Both the position numbers and the translations under genes were made by a program. From Physcomitrium patens (lineage: Eukaryota; Streptophyta; Bryopsida; Funariales; Funariaceae): 64,000 nt of DNA. The notes beneath the pieces were generated by a model, which saw nothing but the letters and a program-made list of their open reading frames with translations, was not told the DNA's origin and searched no databases. The stretch's first letter is position 1. Every line of letters starts with the position of its first letter. The DNA lies in assembly GCF_000002425.4 (NCBI RefSeq), contig NC_037254.1, forward strand, positions 4,878,150 to 4,942,149. The letters are read 5' to 3'. This document shows, one piece after another, positions 21,616 to 33,332 of this stretch.

Positions 21616-21763
21616 TCGTATTGAGTATAAAGTTACTACCAATGCTACTCTTTTTCAATTGGTTTATGGCTAGGAAGCAATATTACCTATTGAATTGGAA
21701 GTCCAAAGTTTACGAATTGCTATAGATAATAGATTGGGAGATTATGATTCATTACGGCACCGT
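21616..21763 (+). pseudogene. Integrase of element M, second part
   Basis: Continues M's integrase: IEYKVTTNATLFQLVYG, one TAG, then EAILPIELEVQSLRIAIDNRLGDYDSLRHR, the conserved region after the catalytic core. It stops exactly at the LTR edge of G. Confidence 0.82.
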
Positions 21764-23495
21764 TGTCATAATATGTGAAGTCTTGCTTAAGAATGCTTTG
21801 AGTACGTGGTAATGGAAGGAAGAATAGAAAGTATAATAACAAAATCATAATTCTAATAGAATACTGAAACTGCTCTAATTAGACCATAATAATGTTAAGC
21901 AAGCTTAATCAAATTCAAAAAATCCTCAAAGAAATTTCAAACAAAAAATAAGAATTTTTAAAGAAATATTAGAAGAATCACAAATATCACTCAAATACAT
22001 CTCAATTCAATCTTAATTCAATTCTAATTAAAATCCTATTGAACTTCATTCAAACTTTAGGCCAAAACTAATTAAATCTTAAATCCTAATAAAATCCTAA
22101 ACCCTAAATCAAATCCTAGACAAACCTCAAACCAAACCCCAACCAAATCCTAAACCAAATCCTAACCAAACTCTAAATCAAATCCTAAATCCTAAATCAA
22201 ATCCTAACCAAATCCTAATCAAAATCTTAAACCCTAAACCAAACTCTAATCCAAATCCTAAATCCTAAAAGAAACCCTAACCAAACCTTAAATCCTAAAT
22301 AAATCCGTAATCAAACCCTAAACCAATTCCTAATCCTAATCCTAAATCCTAAACTAAATCTTAACTAAATCCTCAATCCTAAATCAAATCCTAATCCAAA
22401 CCCTAAATCCCAAATCAAACCCTAACCAAATTCTAAACCAAACCCTAATAATTCCTACAATAGATTTAAACCTCAATATCTAATGAATAAGTCATCGATC
22501 TTAACTCAAATTTTGCATACTTCTAAAGAATTAAGTTCAAAACAAGCAAAAAAAATTTGAAAAGGATCGGAGTTACCAAACCGACGATAATCTCAAAAAT
22601 ATGCTCGGGTATTGGTTGGCCTCCTTCTCCAATCTTGATGCCAATCTTCCAAAGCCAATATCTCTCTTTTGCACCGTTCGATTGATCTCAAAATTCTTAT
22701 ACATATAGAAAAATAAGTCTAATATCTTCATACATATGTTTCACTCTAATTCAATTAGTAGATTGCAAGAAAACTTAGAAATCTCTATTGGACCTAAAAT
22801 TCTACTTTTTCAGATCTTGACCCACTTAAACCTCAATATCCTTCAATTCAACCGTTAGATCAAGCTCAAATTCACGATACATATTAAATACAAGTATAAC
22901 TATAAACTTACAAAATTGCATCTATAGATGTATTACAAAACTCTTAGAATCACCCAAAACGTAAATCCTATTTTATTTCATAAAATCCAAGTCACCCAAA
23001 ACAAACCTTGACTTTGCAAAGCTCTTACAAAGTCATATCAACTCTCAATCACTCAAAATCAATGCTCATAGAAAGCCTATTTCGTCTACTATCAAACTTT
23101 ACTCTATGATCTCTAGACAAATCCCAGAGTCGTTGTCGAGACTCGGTTATGTGCCCCAGGGTCTGATTTTGACCCTAGTTCATAACCGGCCCTCTTTGGG
23201 TAACAATATCTAGTTTTTATAAGTAACTTTTTTCTAGAATTTACTCTTAACTTCCTTCTAAAGATGCTTATGTCATTTATTTTTCCTATCTACTTTGATT
23301 TGCCTTACTTATGGTACTACAAAATAAGTAGAAGTCACCTTTCTAAAAGGCAGCATTGGTACCTTTTAATTTTTCTATCCCTTTGACTATTAACTATATT
23401 TCTAAGATAATTTGTTCTAATACTTTGAACTAAGATCTCCTAAATGATAATAATCTCCACACTCTTTCACCTATTAGTTGTGTTATATCACGACA
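21764..23495 (-). repeat. 3' LTR of G (1732 bp) with telomere-like repeats
   Basis: From TGTCATAATATGTGAAG to TATCACGACA on the plus strand. Same subfamily as solo LTR O. The first 60 bases align with the A LTR start. The central part is a degenerate CCTAAA-rich array (separate entry). Confidence 0.88.
22082..22460 (+). repeat. Degenerate telomere-like (CCTAAAT/CCCTAAA) array in G LTR
   Basis: Dense runs of AAATCCTAAACC, AAACCCTAAATC and related words on the plus strand. Units are not perfect heptamers. The same kind of array occurs at the matching place in LTR O, so it belongs to the LTR rather than to a telomere. Confidence 0.85.
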
Positions 23496-23512
23496 TCCAT
23501 CCCCCTTGAATC
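23496..23512 (-). other. Polypurine tract of G
   Basis: Minus strand purine-rich TCAAGGGGGATGGA directly precedes the 3' LTR, matching B and C in position. Confidence 0.7.
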
Positions 23513-23573
23513 TGTGCATCCTTCGGCATGCGCCAACGATTCTTCAATTTGTTGATGTAGAATGTTCTTCTTC

Positions 23574-24840
23574 TTAGTACAATTCTTGATATTCAATATG
23601 CTCTTCTATTCCAATCTCAATAATTTGTATTGGAGTTTGTCCTTCATCAAAACAAATGCCTTCATCTCTTTGTTTAAATAACTTAATTTGTTTGCCTGCT
23701 ATAAGTACCTTCAATTGTATACCATCAAGTTCTTGTAATGAATATGTTCCATTGTTGTATGCCTTTTTGACAATATAAGGTCCAAACCATCTCTTTGCAA
23801 ACTTCTTCATAGTGCTTTGTTGATTGTCTAAGCTACTATCATAAACTAGTACCCAATCACCATCTTCAATAGCCTTAGATCATAGTCGATGTTTTTTATC
23901 AAATCTTTCATTATTCTTTTCCCTTGCTTCTTTCAATTTTTCTATTGCTATTTCAATATCATTGGGTCTTCTTTCTAGTTGTTGAATCTATAATGCTAAA
24001 AACTCTTCTCTATTGAGATCATTCTTCCAAGGCAATATATCCCATGTAGGTACTACATCTTCTATTGGCATTACTGATTTTTGTCCATATATTAATTCAG
24101 AAGGCATATAACCTGTTACCGAACTATGAATTGTACGATCTATCCATAGTGCAAATGGTAGTAGTCTAGGCCATTCATGTGCTTTGCCATTGCATGCCTT
24201 TACTAATGCCTTAACAATAGATGAATGCCCATGTTCACTTTTATCATTACCTTCTAGGTTATATGTTGTTGTTAAAGAAAGTTTAATTGCTATTCTACTA
24301 AAAAATTCTCGTGCTTCCTTTACATCCAATTCACCCCTATTTGCCGTAATTTTTTTAATACAACTATAGCGACAAATAACTTCTTCTAATAGAAATCGAC
24401 ATACTCCTTTAGTATTCTTTGTTCTTAATGCTTGTTCTTCAACCATATTTGATAAATCTTCTTGTGCAAGTACCAAATACTTCATTTGTCTAAGTCCTAT
24501 AGGCATTGCCACTAAATCCACCATCCACTTGTAATGTAAAGCTAATGGGTATGTTGGATGTAACCCATCTCGTTGCCAAATATTTGAATACACTTGGCAA
24601 GTCTCACAAGATTCTACAAATTTTGCTATGTCTTTGTACATTCCCTTCCACCAATATTTTTCTCTCAACTTAGTGAATGTTGTCCAAATATCTCAATGCC
24701 CGATCCATAAATTTTCATGAAATTCTTTAATAATCCTTTTTTGAGCTTCTAAACCACATATCATCCTTTGTGGTACTTTTCTTCTCATTTTTTGATGCTT
24801 CCATAAATATCCTTCATGTAAAAAATATCCATAGGCTTTC
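23574..24840 (-). pseudogene. Integrase of element G, catalytic Glu retained
   Basis: Zinc-finger region, CETCQVYSNIWQRDGLHPTYPL, first Asp in WMVDLVAMPIGLRQMKYLVLAQEDLSN, second Asp region TANRGELDVKEA (Asn for Asp here), and YNLEGNDKSEHGH, where Glu is present. The tail KKFAKRWFGPYIVKKAYNNGTYSLQELDGIQLK matches the B and C tails. Stops at 23988-23990 and 24669 onwards. Useful as outgroup for the Glu-to-Lys change in B and C. Confidence 0.83.
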
Positions 24841-25505
24841 TTATGGATTTACTTAAATTCTTGATTCGTCCAATCTTTTTGTCACTTTAATGTGCTCAAA
24901 TACTTTTCAACATCTTTCCACTCATTTTCATATAAATCTCTTAAAAATGTTTTCCATGGTATATTAAAACATACACCCTTCTCCTTTGATAATGCATTGG
25001 TATAAAATTTTGTACCCACATCATCTTCTAAATCAATCATCTTTTCTTCATCATTATACCTTCCTCTTGATAACATATCTGCAATTGAATTTTCTTTTCC
25101 TACAATATGTTTAAATTCTGGATTCATAGATTTGATATATACTATCCACCTCAATATAGCAATATCAGGAGTTGAACAACTTGTAATCATGCCTAACAAA
25201 GGTAGACAATCTGTTTCTATAACTACTGACGTCCTAATCAAGTACTCTTTTTCATTTTTCATAGCTATTACTACATCCCATAATTCTCTTTTGATTTATT
25301 CATATGCCCTTTGCTTAGAATTCAATACCTTTGCTCCAAATCTTACTACATATCTATTCCCTTTTTCATCTTCTTATCCAACCGCCCAACCTATTCCAAT
25401 TGGACTTGCATCAACTGTTAATACCACTCGCTTTCCACCTTCATAACTTACTTTCTTCAAAGTTAGAGATGAAGAAAGAAATTCTTTTAATTTGTCCATA
25501 GCTTT
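24841..25505 (-). pseudogene. RNase H of element G
   Basis: MKNEKEYLIRTSVVIETDCLPLLGMITSCSTPDIAILRWIVYIKSMNPEFKHIVGKENSIADMLSRGRY is open. The N-terminal part with the VDASPIGIGWAVG-like first Asp lies upstream with stops. Same layout as A and B. Confidence 0.8.
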
Positions 25506-26561
25506 TCATTGTTCTTCTTTCCATTGAAATTTTTGATTCTTTCTTAACAATTCATACAATGGATGTGCTATATGTGCAAAGTGAGGTATCCTTATATGAT
25601 AGAAAATACATGCTCCTAAAAATCTTCTCACTTCCATTATATTTGTACATTCTTTCATCTTTTTAATAATATCAATTTTTTTTATACTTGGCTTACGTCC
25701 ATATGAACCACACATGTGTCCTACCACTAAAATATTTTTTACTCCAAACATTCATTTTGCCCCCGATAAGATTAAATGAACTTCTTCTAATATTTTTAAA
25801 ATCTTCTCACAATCTTTAATATGATCTGCCACAAACTTCCTACATCCCTTTGAATCCAAAGTCTCATCTTTTCTTTCTTCTTCACATCCTTTAATAGGTA
25901 CATCATCTAAGAAAGGCATTGTTGTCCTTAGAATAAAATCTCTTAACACCTTATGCATTCTATTCATCATATGTGCTACAAAATTTGTAGCCCCTTGTGG
26001 TAATGTGCACATTCTAACTAATCCTAATGGTGTCTTCATAGTTGTCAAATCCCTACTTTGTATTGCCAATTGAAATTGATCATAACTTGAATAAAGATCA
26101 CCCATTGAGTAGATAGCTCTTCCAAAAAATGCTTCTGCAAATTCATCGACAATTGGACTTGAACCCATATTTCTAATAGTCACTTTATTTATGGATTGCA
26201 TATCTTATATAAATCTCATTGTTCCATTTTTCTTTGGCACTGTAAACCATCGATTAGAATAAGGTGCCAAAGATAGTTTCAAAATTCCTATTTTAATCTT
26301 TTTATTGAGTAAATCTAGTAACTTAGATAAATGTGCTCTTGGTACTAGAATTAGTCGTAAATTCCATGGTTCATGAAAAATAGTAAAAATAACCATGGGT
26401 GCTATAATACTTGGATCAACACACCAAATTTCATGTGCCTCAAATACAAAAGCCTTTCCATGACATAAAAGTATATCTCTAAAATATTTTTCTTCACATT
26501 TTATCAAAAATCCATCACATCCAATATTTAATCTATCTAATATAACATCCATAAATTAATG
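25506..26561 (-). pseudogene. Reverse transcriptase of element G
   Basis: RT motifs RWFTVPKKNGTMRFI, SINKVTIRNMGSSPIVDEFAEAFFGRAIYSMGDLYSSYDQFQL, LPQGATNFVAHMMNRM and PFLDDVPIKGC. FGVKNILVVGHMCGSYGRKP and RRFLGACIFYHIRIPHFAHIAHPLYELLRK follow, which show what A and B read before their frameshift and stops. TAA at 26202-26204 and a TGA region at 25752. Confidence 0.83.
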
Positions 26562-27060
26562 CCCTATCTTCCTTGGATCTCTTAAATTTGGTTGTGTCGA
26601 TGCTCCACTTATCTTTTCTTCACAATTAGATGGTAGTAGCAAAGCCACTGGTTTGACCTTTCTTGCTACTCATTTATACTTAGTTTCAACACATACCTCT
26701 TTGCGACTTAAATTTTTTATAAATCCTTGAATTTCATCATAAAATTCTTTAGAAAATACATTAATAATTCTATTCTTTACTTGTAACCCACATTGCAATA
26801 GATAATTTAATTCCCTCATAGTAATTACAAAACCTATTTCATCATATGCTCTTGAAATAAATTTATTTTCAACCAATTCTCCATTTTCTTTCAAGTTTTG
26901 CTCAATATTTTTAATATAATATTTGTCCCTCCTTTTTATCTTGTCAATAGTCTTAAAAGTCAATACACAATCTTAAGTCATCTCAATAAGTTTGGTAGAT
27001 AATATTTCTTCTTTTAAATTAAGCCAGAGCTTTTCTTTCTCTAATCTATTGCAACCCTGC
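26562..27060 (-). pseudogene. Pol N-terminal linker of element G
   Basis: Corresponds to the pre-RT region of A: FKTIDKIKRRDKYYIKNIEQNLKENGELVENKF and a following HTIVRQGCN-like start. The function of this region is not known. Stops are present. Confidence 0.7.
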
Positions 27061-28106
27061 CTTACAATGGTGTGCATTAAAAATCCTTAAAGTCTTCAAA
27101 TTTCTCATTTTATCATGGCTTCTCTTTCAACTTATCATGACTTTTCTCATGATTAGCACAAACCGTTAAAAATTAAACTGCTTTCATCTCATCTCGGCTT
27201 CTTATTCTTGCATAGGCTGAACCATCACCCATTACTTTTGTTTCCATTCGTGTAGAAATAATATATGGTTGTCCCAATATAATAGGATATATATACATGT
27301 CTTGCACAAAGAAATTTTGTTCATGAATAACATCTCCTATTGTCACCTTCATATTTGGACATGTTCCATACAAATCTCCCTTTCAATTATTTACAACTCA
27401 TATCATCTACCCATGTTCAGTATCAATAGGCCATTTTTCCTTATTATATAATTCTTTTGACATCGAATTGATTTCAGAACCATGATCAATCAATGCTACA
27501 ACTGGTTCTTCTAAATTTCCCAATTTTATTAAAGTCTATATCGTAGCCCTTGCCCAATGACTTTTAGAATAATGGCTAGAAGCTTGAATGACATCTTCCT
27601 TTTCTACAAATCCTACTCGCAAGACATCCCCAAAATTTTATATTTTTTCTTCTTCATCTTCATTTCTTTCCATTGCTCTTTTTTCTTGTGTATTTGATGT
27701 CATAGAGTCTCCTATAGATTTTCATTTTTTCTTTATTATATCAACAATAACTTCATGAAACTCACGCTTTGTAATTCTTAGAATTTCACCCATTGTGAAT
27801 TCAACCTTTCTACTTAAAATCTGCTCGTCCAATACTTTCTTCAAATTTGTAGTAGCTTCAATATGTAATTGTAATTTATAAGCAGGAGCCTTTCTTTTTT
27901 CTTTTTTAAGTTCCCTTTCCTTTGTAGAAATGTTCTCTATTGTCTCTTCATGAATAGGATTCTTTTATTGTTGTGTTTTTTCTCCCCTTGTAGTTCTTTT
28001 TGAAGGCCCTTCATTATTTTTATTTCTCCTTTATTTTTCTTCTATTAATACTTCATGCTGACTCCTTGCAATATGAGCATGTATAGATAATCTATCTACT
28101 GGATCA
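27061..28106 (-). pseudogene. Protease and C-terminal Gag of element G
   Basis: Protease shows ALIDHGSEINSMSKELYNKEKWPID and ILGQPYIISTRMETKVMGDGSAYARIRSRDE, matching A. Upstream on the minus strand a degraded Gag linker continues to IHAHIARSQHEVLIEEK and NDPVDRLS (matching A's EDPVESLSVHAYIAKSQHEALMEEK). The match breaks off at the LTR of E near 28106. Confidence 0.8.
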
Positions 28107-28281
28107 TTGTTACTAGGAGAAAGTATTGTAGTATTTTTTAATATTTTAGTGATTCAAAATACGGTTAATTGTGTGATTTTAATAAGCAAAACTCATGCAC
28201 TTAGTCTTTCTCTGTGTTCAAATTCCCCTATACAGGTTTATTCTAAAAGAAATTGTAGAATAAGTAAAATCTACAATTACA
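28107..28281 (+). repeat. 5' LTR of E, 3' part only
   Basis: Matches the last ~175 bases of the LTR at 30087-30865 ('aagcaaaactcat.cactta', 'aaaagaaattgtagaataag'). It ends in ...CAATTACA directly before the primer-binding site. Confidence 0.8.
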
Positions 28282-28284
28282 TTT

Positions 28285-28302
28285 TGGTGCCACTGTCGGG
28301 GA
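28285..28302 (+). other. Primer-binding site of E
   Basis: TGGTGCCACTGTCGGGGA, three bases after the LTR. It resembles the Tat/Athila-type plant site (TGGCGCCGTTGCCGGGGA), usually attributed to an Asp-type tRNA. Confidence 0.75.
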
Positions 28303-29610
28303 TAGATAATAGCATTGAGTGTTAGGAATTAAGTGCCGGTTTACTTAGATGGAAGATAGGAAGCAAATTCAGTAGAATATAATAAAAGACTATGGTTATT
28401 AAGAATGAGAACTTAACAGTAAAGAAAATACGGCAGTCAAAAGAAAGAATAGAGAGATTGCAAGCAAGAAATTTGTTGCATAAGGAGCAAGAACGGAAGT
28501 TAAAAAGGAATCATCGACAAAGTTGGATTAAACCATGGTTGCATGCTTGTTGACATATCCGAATATACCTAGAAGCTGATCGCCATCAAATATTTCAGCA
28601 GTTTATACCATTAGAGAAATTGCCAAGAGCACTCACAAAAAATTTGGTCAATATACCAGTGTTTTCTTTGAGGCCATTAATTGCGAGTGGAAGAATCATA
28701 GAAGAATTGGGTACTCCATTGGATATGTTTCCAATAACAAAAGCTTCCAATTTCGTCAAAATTGGTTCCATAGAGTGGCATAAATTATTGGTCAATAAGG
28801 ACCAATTTAGTGTATTTCAAAATCCATCATTTTCACCCTCAATTCAACTAACTAACTTAGTAAGGGATAATAATAGTAAATTAAAGAAACTTAAAAATTC
28901 AGAACAATCAAATAGGAAAGGCACCAATTATTTTGACAAAAGATTAAGTGAAACATTATTCTCTTTAATGGCGATGGATGGTTTAGCGGTTCCAATAGTA
29001 GTACAAATGGATGATGTGAGCGATCGCACAACGAGCGTGGCTCCATTACCTACTTTTAGGGATTTTCTAGGTACGGATCTCGATCAATATTTTTCTCAAT
29101 TTTTGACAACATATATAGCGAATAATAGAAGAACTAAAGATATTTGGTTATGATGGTTGCCAAAAACCTTAAAGGACACAGCATTTGAATGGTACAACTG
29201 TCAACCAGTGGATCAATTTCACAATTGGAAAGCATTGAAGAATACATTTTTAATCCATTTTTATCCAATTGGTTTTGAAGATCAACTTCGAGAAAGATAA
29301 ATGACTAGAAAAATGGGTCCAAGAGAGGCAGTGGAATCATACTATGGTCGTGTGGCAGATATACTTCGCAAGTGGCTAAATCACCAAATACCAAAGATTT
29401 TTGTATTGTCCATATTAATCAACGGATTATATCCACCCGAACTAAAAATGTTGAAAAAGAGGCTCAACCAAATATGGTAACTACATCTCTTAATAGAGCC
29501 AAGATTTGAGAGGAATGCCATTATGATCAGTTTTTAATTGTGGGTGCTACAATGATTCTAGTTCAAGACAGTTATCAAAATTTGACTTGGAATGGATCAA
29601 TGGGTAGTTA
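28303..29610 (+). pseudogene. Gag of element E
   Basis: The best open block is 28620-29153 (MPRALTKNLVNIPVFSLRP). It is followed after a TGA by WLPKTLKDTAFEWYNCQPVDQFHNWKALKNTFLIHFYP, another stop (29298), then MGPREAVESYYGRVADILRKWLNHQIPKIFVLSILINGLYPPELK. This is the Retrotrans_gag-type capsid pattern of plant gypsy elements. The region before 28620 is broken. No zinc knuckle is visible before the deletion junction near 29655. Confidence 0.78.
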
Positions 29611-29808
29611 TCCATAGATGTTAGAAACAATGGCCAATTCCAGTGCCAATATTCTGGGGCACCAGTTAAAGTCATTCTGTGGAGTTGGTTTGAGTTAATT
29701 GGAGTGCCATTTTCTTATATTTCTTGTATATTCAAGAATAATAGTTCAAGTTAAGAGTTAACAGTGAAGAGTCGGTTACAAGTGTTAATTGAAGATGATC
29801 CAGAATGA

Positions 29809-30033
29809 ATGAGCCAGCAACAATATCAATTGAAACTTCGGGATGTCCAGATCTTAAAACTGGAGGCTCAAGTCAGTGAATTGAGAAAGTATAATGAAGA
29901 TCTCTCAAACCAGTTGAAAAAAGAGTCGATGGAAGGATTGGACAAGGAAGAAGATTTATATTTAGAACCAGATTGGTGGAACCTATATTCGATAGTGCAA
30001 CAAATGATCAATTGGATGTGCCAGAGGAACTAG
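29809..30033 (+). CDS. Small coiled-coil ORF near the 3' LTR of E
   Basis: A 74-residue open frame: QYQLKLRDVQILKLEAQVSE and RKYNEDLSNQLKKES give regular heptads, followed by an acidic and Trp-containing tail. Homologous short segments occur in D (16880-17000) and F (31037-31150), at the same place before the LTR. Function unknown; similar short 3' ORFs occur in some plant gypsy elements. ATG at 29809 is plausible, but the frame opens further upstream. Confidence 0.5.
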   Translation: MSQQQYQLKLRDVQILKLEAQVSELRKYNEDLSNQLKKESMEGLDKEEDLYLEPDWWNLYSIVQQMINWMCQRN

Positions 30034-30086
30034 TAACTTTTTAGAATTTTGTTAAGTAATTTTTAGATAGGTAACAATTGTGTATT

Positions 30087-30865
30087 TGTAAGGATGCTGC
30101 ACAAATAGGAGTGGGGCTATGTAAAATAGATATTAGTTTGTTTCTGTAAGATATTGATAAAATAGACTAATAATCCATAGAATAGTCAGTTCAAAAGGAT
30201 GGATGATTGATTTAGTTATTAAAAGTGATTAATTACAAAATTATGGTTAGAATATAGGAATCAAGAGCAGTTATATAAGAATTGTAGAAATTTATTGGGT
30301 ACTAGACTGTGATAGTCATGAGTCGGGATAAGCTTGGTGCTATCTCTTTGTTTCTTTGTTTTTTCTGTTGTTGAAGACTAATGAATAGTTTTTGAATATT
30401 GAGAAGTGAGTCTGTGGAATAAATCAGAGATTGATTTATGAGTTATTGATTATGTAATTGGAGTATTGAGTGATTGAATTATATGAGGAGTTATTAGAAG
30501 ATTATGATTGTTATTTATTGAGAGTTGTGTGTATTTTGGACAAAGGAAGTTGGTGATTATAGAGATTCTATGAATTCAAATTGATTGGAGTGAAGCCTAT
30601 TATTTCTGGTGTTGGATGGAAATTATGTGTTTTGAGTGGTCTTTTGAAAGTGCAGGATTGCACACTATTATTATCAGTTGATAAAGGAGTATTGTTACTG
30701 GGAGAAAGTATTGTAGTGTTTCTTAGTATTTTAGTAATTTGGAATACAATTAATTGTGTGATCCTAATAAGCAAAACTCATACACTTAGTCTTTTCCTGT
30801 ATTTGAATTCTCCTATACAACTTTATTTTAAAAGAAATTGTAGAATAAGTAAAATAACAATCACA
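30087..30865 (+). repeat. 3' LTR of E (about 779 bp)
   Basis: Starts TGTAAGGATGCTGCACAAATAGG and ends ACAATCACA. Related to LTRs D and F but lacks the central minisatellite, keeping a single unit near 30305. Open frames in it look like chance. Confidence 0.78.
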
Positions 30866-31312
30866 GAGACCGATTGGAAGGAACGGCAAGAAGAGCTACA
30901 AGTAGAGGTTGCAATATTGCAGAATAAACTAGTCACATTAGAGAAGGAGGCCAATAATTTAGTGTAAACTAATATGCCAATTACAGTGACAACACCTTCG
31001 AAGATACCTTTGATATCGACAAAAGAATGGTAAAAGATGTTGGAAGAACGCGATAACCAAATTGTCCATGTTGAGTATCAAGTATGGGAATTGGTTTTGT
31101 TGAATGAAGATGTGACGTCACATTTGGATGGAGAACCCTCAAACACCGAAGCAGACGATGAAGATGTAGCAGAGGAAGAGATCACCAATTCAAAGGGTGG
31201 TAAGCCAACGCCATTGATTAAAGAAGCCAACGCTATTGACTGAAGAAACCAATGCCATTGACTAAAGAATCCAACGCTGCTACGTCTTTATAAGTTGAGG
31301 CTAAATAATGAT
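30866..31312 (+). pseudogene. 3' internal region of element F with coiled-coil ORF
   Basis: TDWKERQEELQVEVAILQNKLVTLEKEANNLV, a TAA, then MLEERDNQIVHVEYQVWELVLLNEDVTSHLDGEPSNTEADDEDVAEEE. Two coiled-coil segments and an acidic end resemble the E ORF (LRDVQILKLEAQVSELRKYNEDLSNQL). A short Pro/Ile/Glu repeat (NAIDEETNAID-like) follows at 31206-31280. The rest of F is absent. Confidence 0.6.
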
Positions 31313-32109
31313 TGTGAGGGCTCTACACAATTAGAAGTGGAGCTATGTAGAATATATAAATAAATTTTGTGGTAAGTTATTAATTAGTTATTAATAACCT
31401 TAAGAATTAGACTTATGATAAGATAATTTAGTTGATAACAGTAGGTTATTAGTGGAACAAATAGTTAAGAATTCAAAGATTCATAACCTTTGGAATTTGT
31501 TGGCCGACAATCCATCTTTTAGTAGGATAAAGAGGTTGAGAAAAGAGAGATCAGGGCCAAACTATGATAGTCATAAGTCGAGATAAGCTTAGTGCTACCT
31601 CTTTGTTTGCTTTGCTTTTATTATTTGCTTATGAAGGATTGTGATTGAGAGAAGTATTGTTTAAATTGTGATTAGAATATTGTAGAATATGACTTTGGAC
31701 TGACCGTTTTGGAAAAAATATGTGACCTTGAGAATTGATATTATCGAATTTTGTTATGTTAAGTAAAGATATTGAATTCTGTGTGATGAATTCAGAAACT
31801 GAATATAATAAGTAAGCTGGAGATCAATAATTGAATATATATAAACCGCAAAGAGAGTAAGTGAAAGATGAACTGATAAGAATATAGAAGTATTGTTGAA
31901 TTGATATTTGTAGAATGGATTATGTATTGAATTAAGACAGAAGTAGTAAGCCTTGGTGCTTTCTAGTTTGATAATTGATTTCAGATAGCTAGAGTACAGT
32001 CAATTGTGACACTAACAGACCTAATTCATATAACCAGTCTTTCTCTGTGTTCGAACCCACCTCTATTAGTTCAATTGCTTTGGTATATTGAAGCTTGAAC
32101 ACAACAAAT
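31313..32109 (+). repeat. 3' LTR of F
   Basis: Starts TGTGAGGGCTCTACACAATTAG and aligns with the D LTR almost throughout. One copy of the minisatellite unit near 31557. Ends about 32109 in ...GAACACAACAAATATAA, where LTR fragment R begins. Confidence 0.78.
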
Positions 32110-33060
32110 ATAATATAGATGAATGGAGATGGATGATAAAAATCTCCATTCCTATTGGTCAAAAATCATGACTATTAGGCTTTGAGGAGGCTACTGGAGT
32201 CCATATTAGAGATTAGGGTTAATTTTTCGGATCCATTTGAGCTTTAGAGGCTAGGATCAGCAATTTTACATTTTTTTCTATGATTTTGGTAGAAATCTTG
32301 TATGATTTGGAGTTTATATAAAAGAAATATAGGTGCTCAAAGTTAAGGTATTGATTTGAGAGCTACTATCACTATTTTTGACATAACGCACGCGTATAGA
32401 AGGCAATTGAGGATCAGTAATTGCGACTAGAGAGAAAACTTTTGCGGCTACACTTTTTGCATATTGCTTGCTGGATTCTAGGTTGAAATGAAGGAGTTAT
32501 TGGATTTTAAAGTCAATACATGCAATCTAACGGTAGTAAGTGATCTGATTTTCTAGTGGTTGTGTCTTCAGCTATATCTTGAGCAATTTGATAAGATTTT
32601 GGCTTAAAATTTTAAAGAATGTGTAAACTCATGTTAATAAACTTTATACATAAGTTTGATGATATTTGAGTATTAGATTCTTGAGATATTAAGAAAATAG
32701 TGCTTGAATGCTTGTAAATTAGGATTTAGAGTATTTGCTAGGATTTCTTAGATGGTAATAGATTAAAAGTGAATTTATAGTTGATTTTTTTTATAGTAAA
32801 AACTAAAGATTAATTCTAACTATCCTATAAATTTGAAACAAATTGAATAGTTAGATCAAGAGTTATGAATTTCTAAAGTTTTGGACAAGTAAATCCTTCG
32901 TGGAAAAAATATGGTTTGAAGGAATTTTGTTATATTTTAAATTTTATGCAAAATAAAGGAGTTTTGGAAGCTTAGACAAGATAAATACAAAATATTAATC
33001 TAAACTCTCTATAGCTAGATACCTTATGTATTCCTAGATAGCAAATCATGCTATACGATA
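32110..33060 (-). repeat. LTR fragment R (H/J subfamily, inverted)
   Basis: Reverse complement of the J LTR from its middle to its start: 'tgaggaggct', 'aaattaggatttag' and 'ggaagcttagacaagat' all match in inverted order. The intact end is at 33060 (ACGATA for ACGACA). About 390 bases of the other end are missing at the F junction. It interrupts copia gag Q. Strand is relative to J as plus. Confidence 0.75.
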
Positions 33061-33332
33061 TTGCTAGTCTTTTGCAAGAGATAATGTGGGAGCAGTTGGC
33101 TTCTTCCATATTTATTGCAATCAATCCAAAAGCCTTCTTTTCACGAAATTTTAACTCCTTCTTTTCTTTCATATCAGCATCTTTGCTTGAAGCCTCTTCA
33201 CTTTCATCAATAATATCCTAAAGATCCAAAGACGCCAACAAAAGCTCCATTTTTACCTTCTAATGGTAGAAGTTTTCACTTCTAAACTTCTCAATTACTC
33301 TCAATTCTTCGCCTTCACTTGAAGCCATGTCT
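33061..33332 (-). pseudogene. Copia-type Gag N-terminus, element Q
   Basis: Minus strand from MASSEGEELRVIEKF (start near 33332) through a TAA, then MELLLASLDL, DIIDESEEASS, KEKKELKFREKKAFGLIAINMEEANCSHIISCKRLA. This is the N-terminal pattern of plant Ty1/copia Gag (UBN2-like). It is cut at 33061 by LTR R. Confidence 0.78.

Larger units (their letters stand above)
21764..28106 (-). mobile_element. Element G: diverged gypsy family member, 5' end lost
   Basis: Minus strand: gag remnant at the right, protease, RT, RNase H, integrase, polypurine tract, and a 1.7 kb 3' LTR. The 5' LTR and Gag N-terminus are absent; sequence changes to element E at about 28106. Same family as A, B, C and I by protease DHGSE, RT FLDDVPIKG and LTR termini, but strongly diverged. 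Its integrase keeps the catalytic Glu. Confidence 0.85.
28107..30865 (+). mobile_element. Element E: gag-only gypsy derivative
   Basis: Partial 5' LTR (28107-28281), primer-binding site, Gag, a coiled-coil ORF, and a 3' LTR (30087-30865). No protease, RT, RNase H or integrase lies between Gag and the coiled-coil ORF, so it is a deletion derivative that would need help in trans. The 5' LTR lacks its first ~590 bases where it meets G. Confidence 0.78.

Noticed and set aside
22082-22460. True interstitial telomere
   Set aside because: Units are irregular, and the array sits at the same LTR position in G and O, so it belongs to the retrotransposon.
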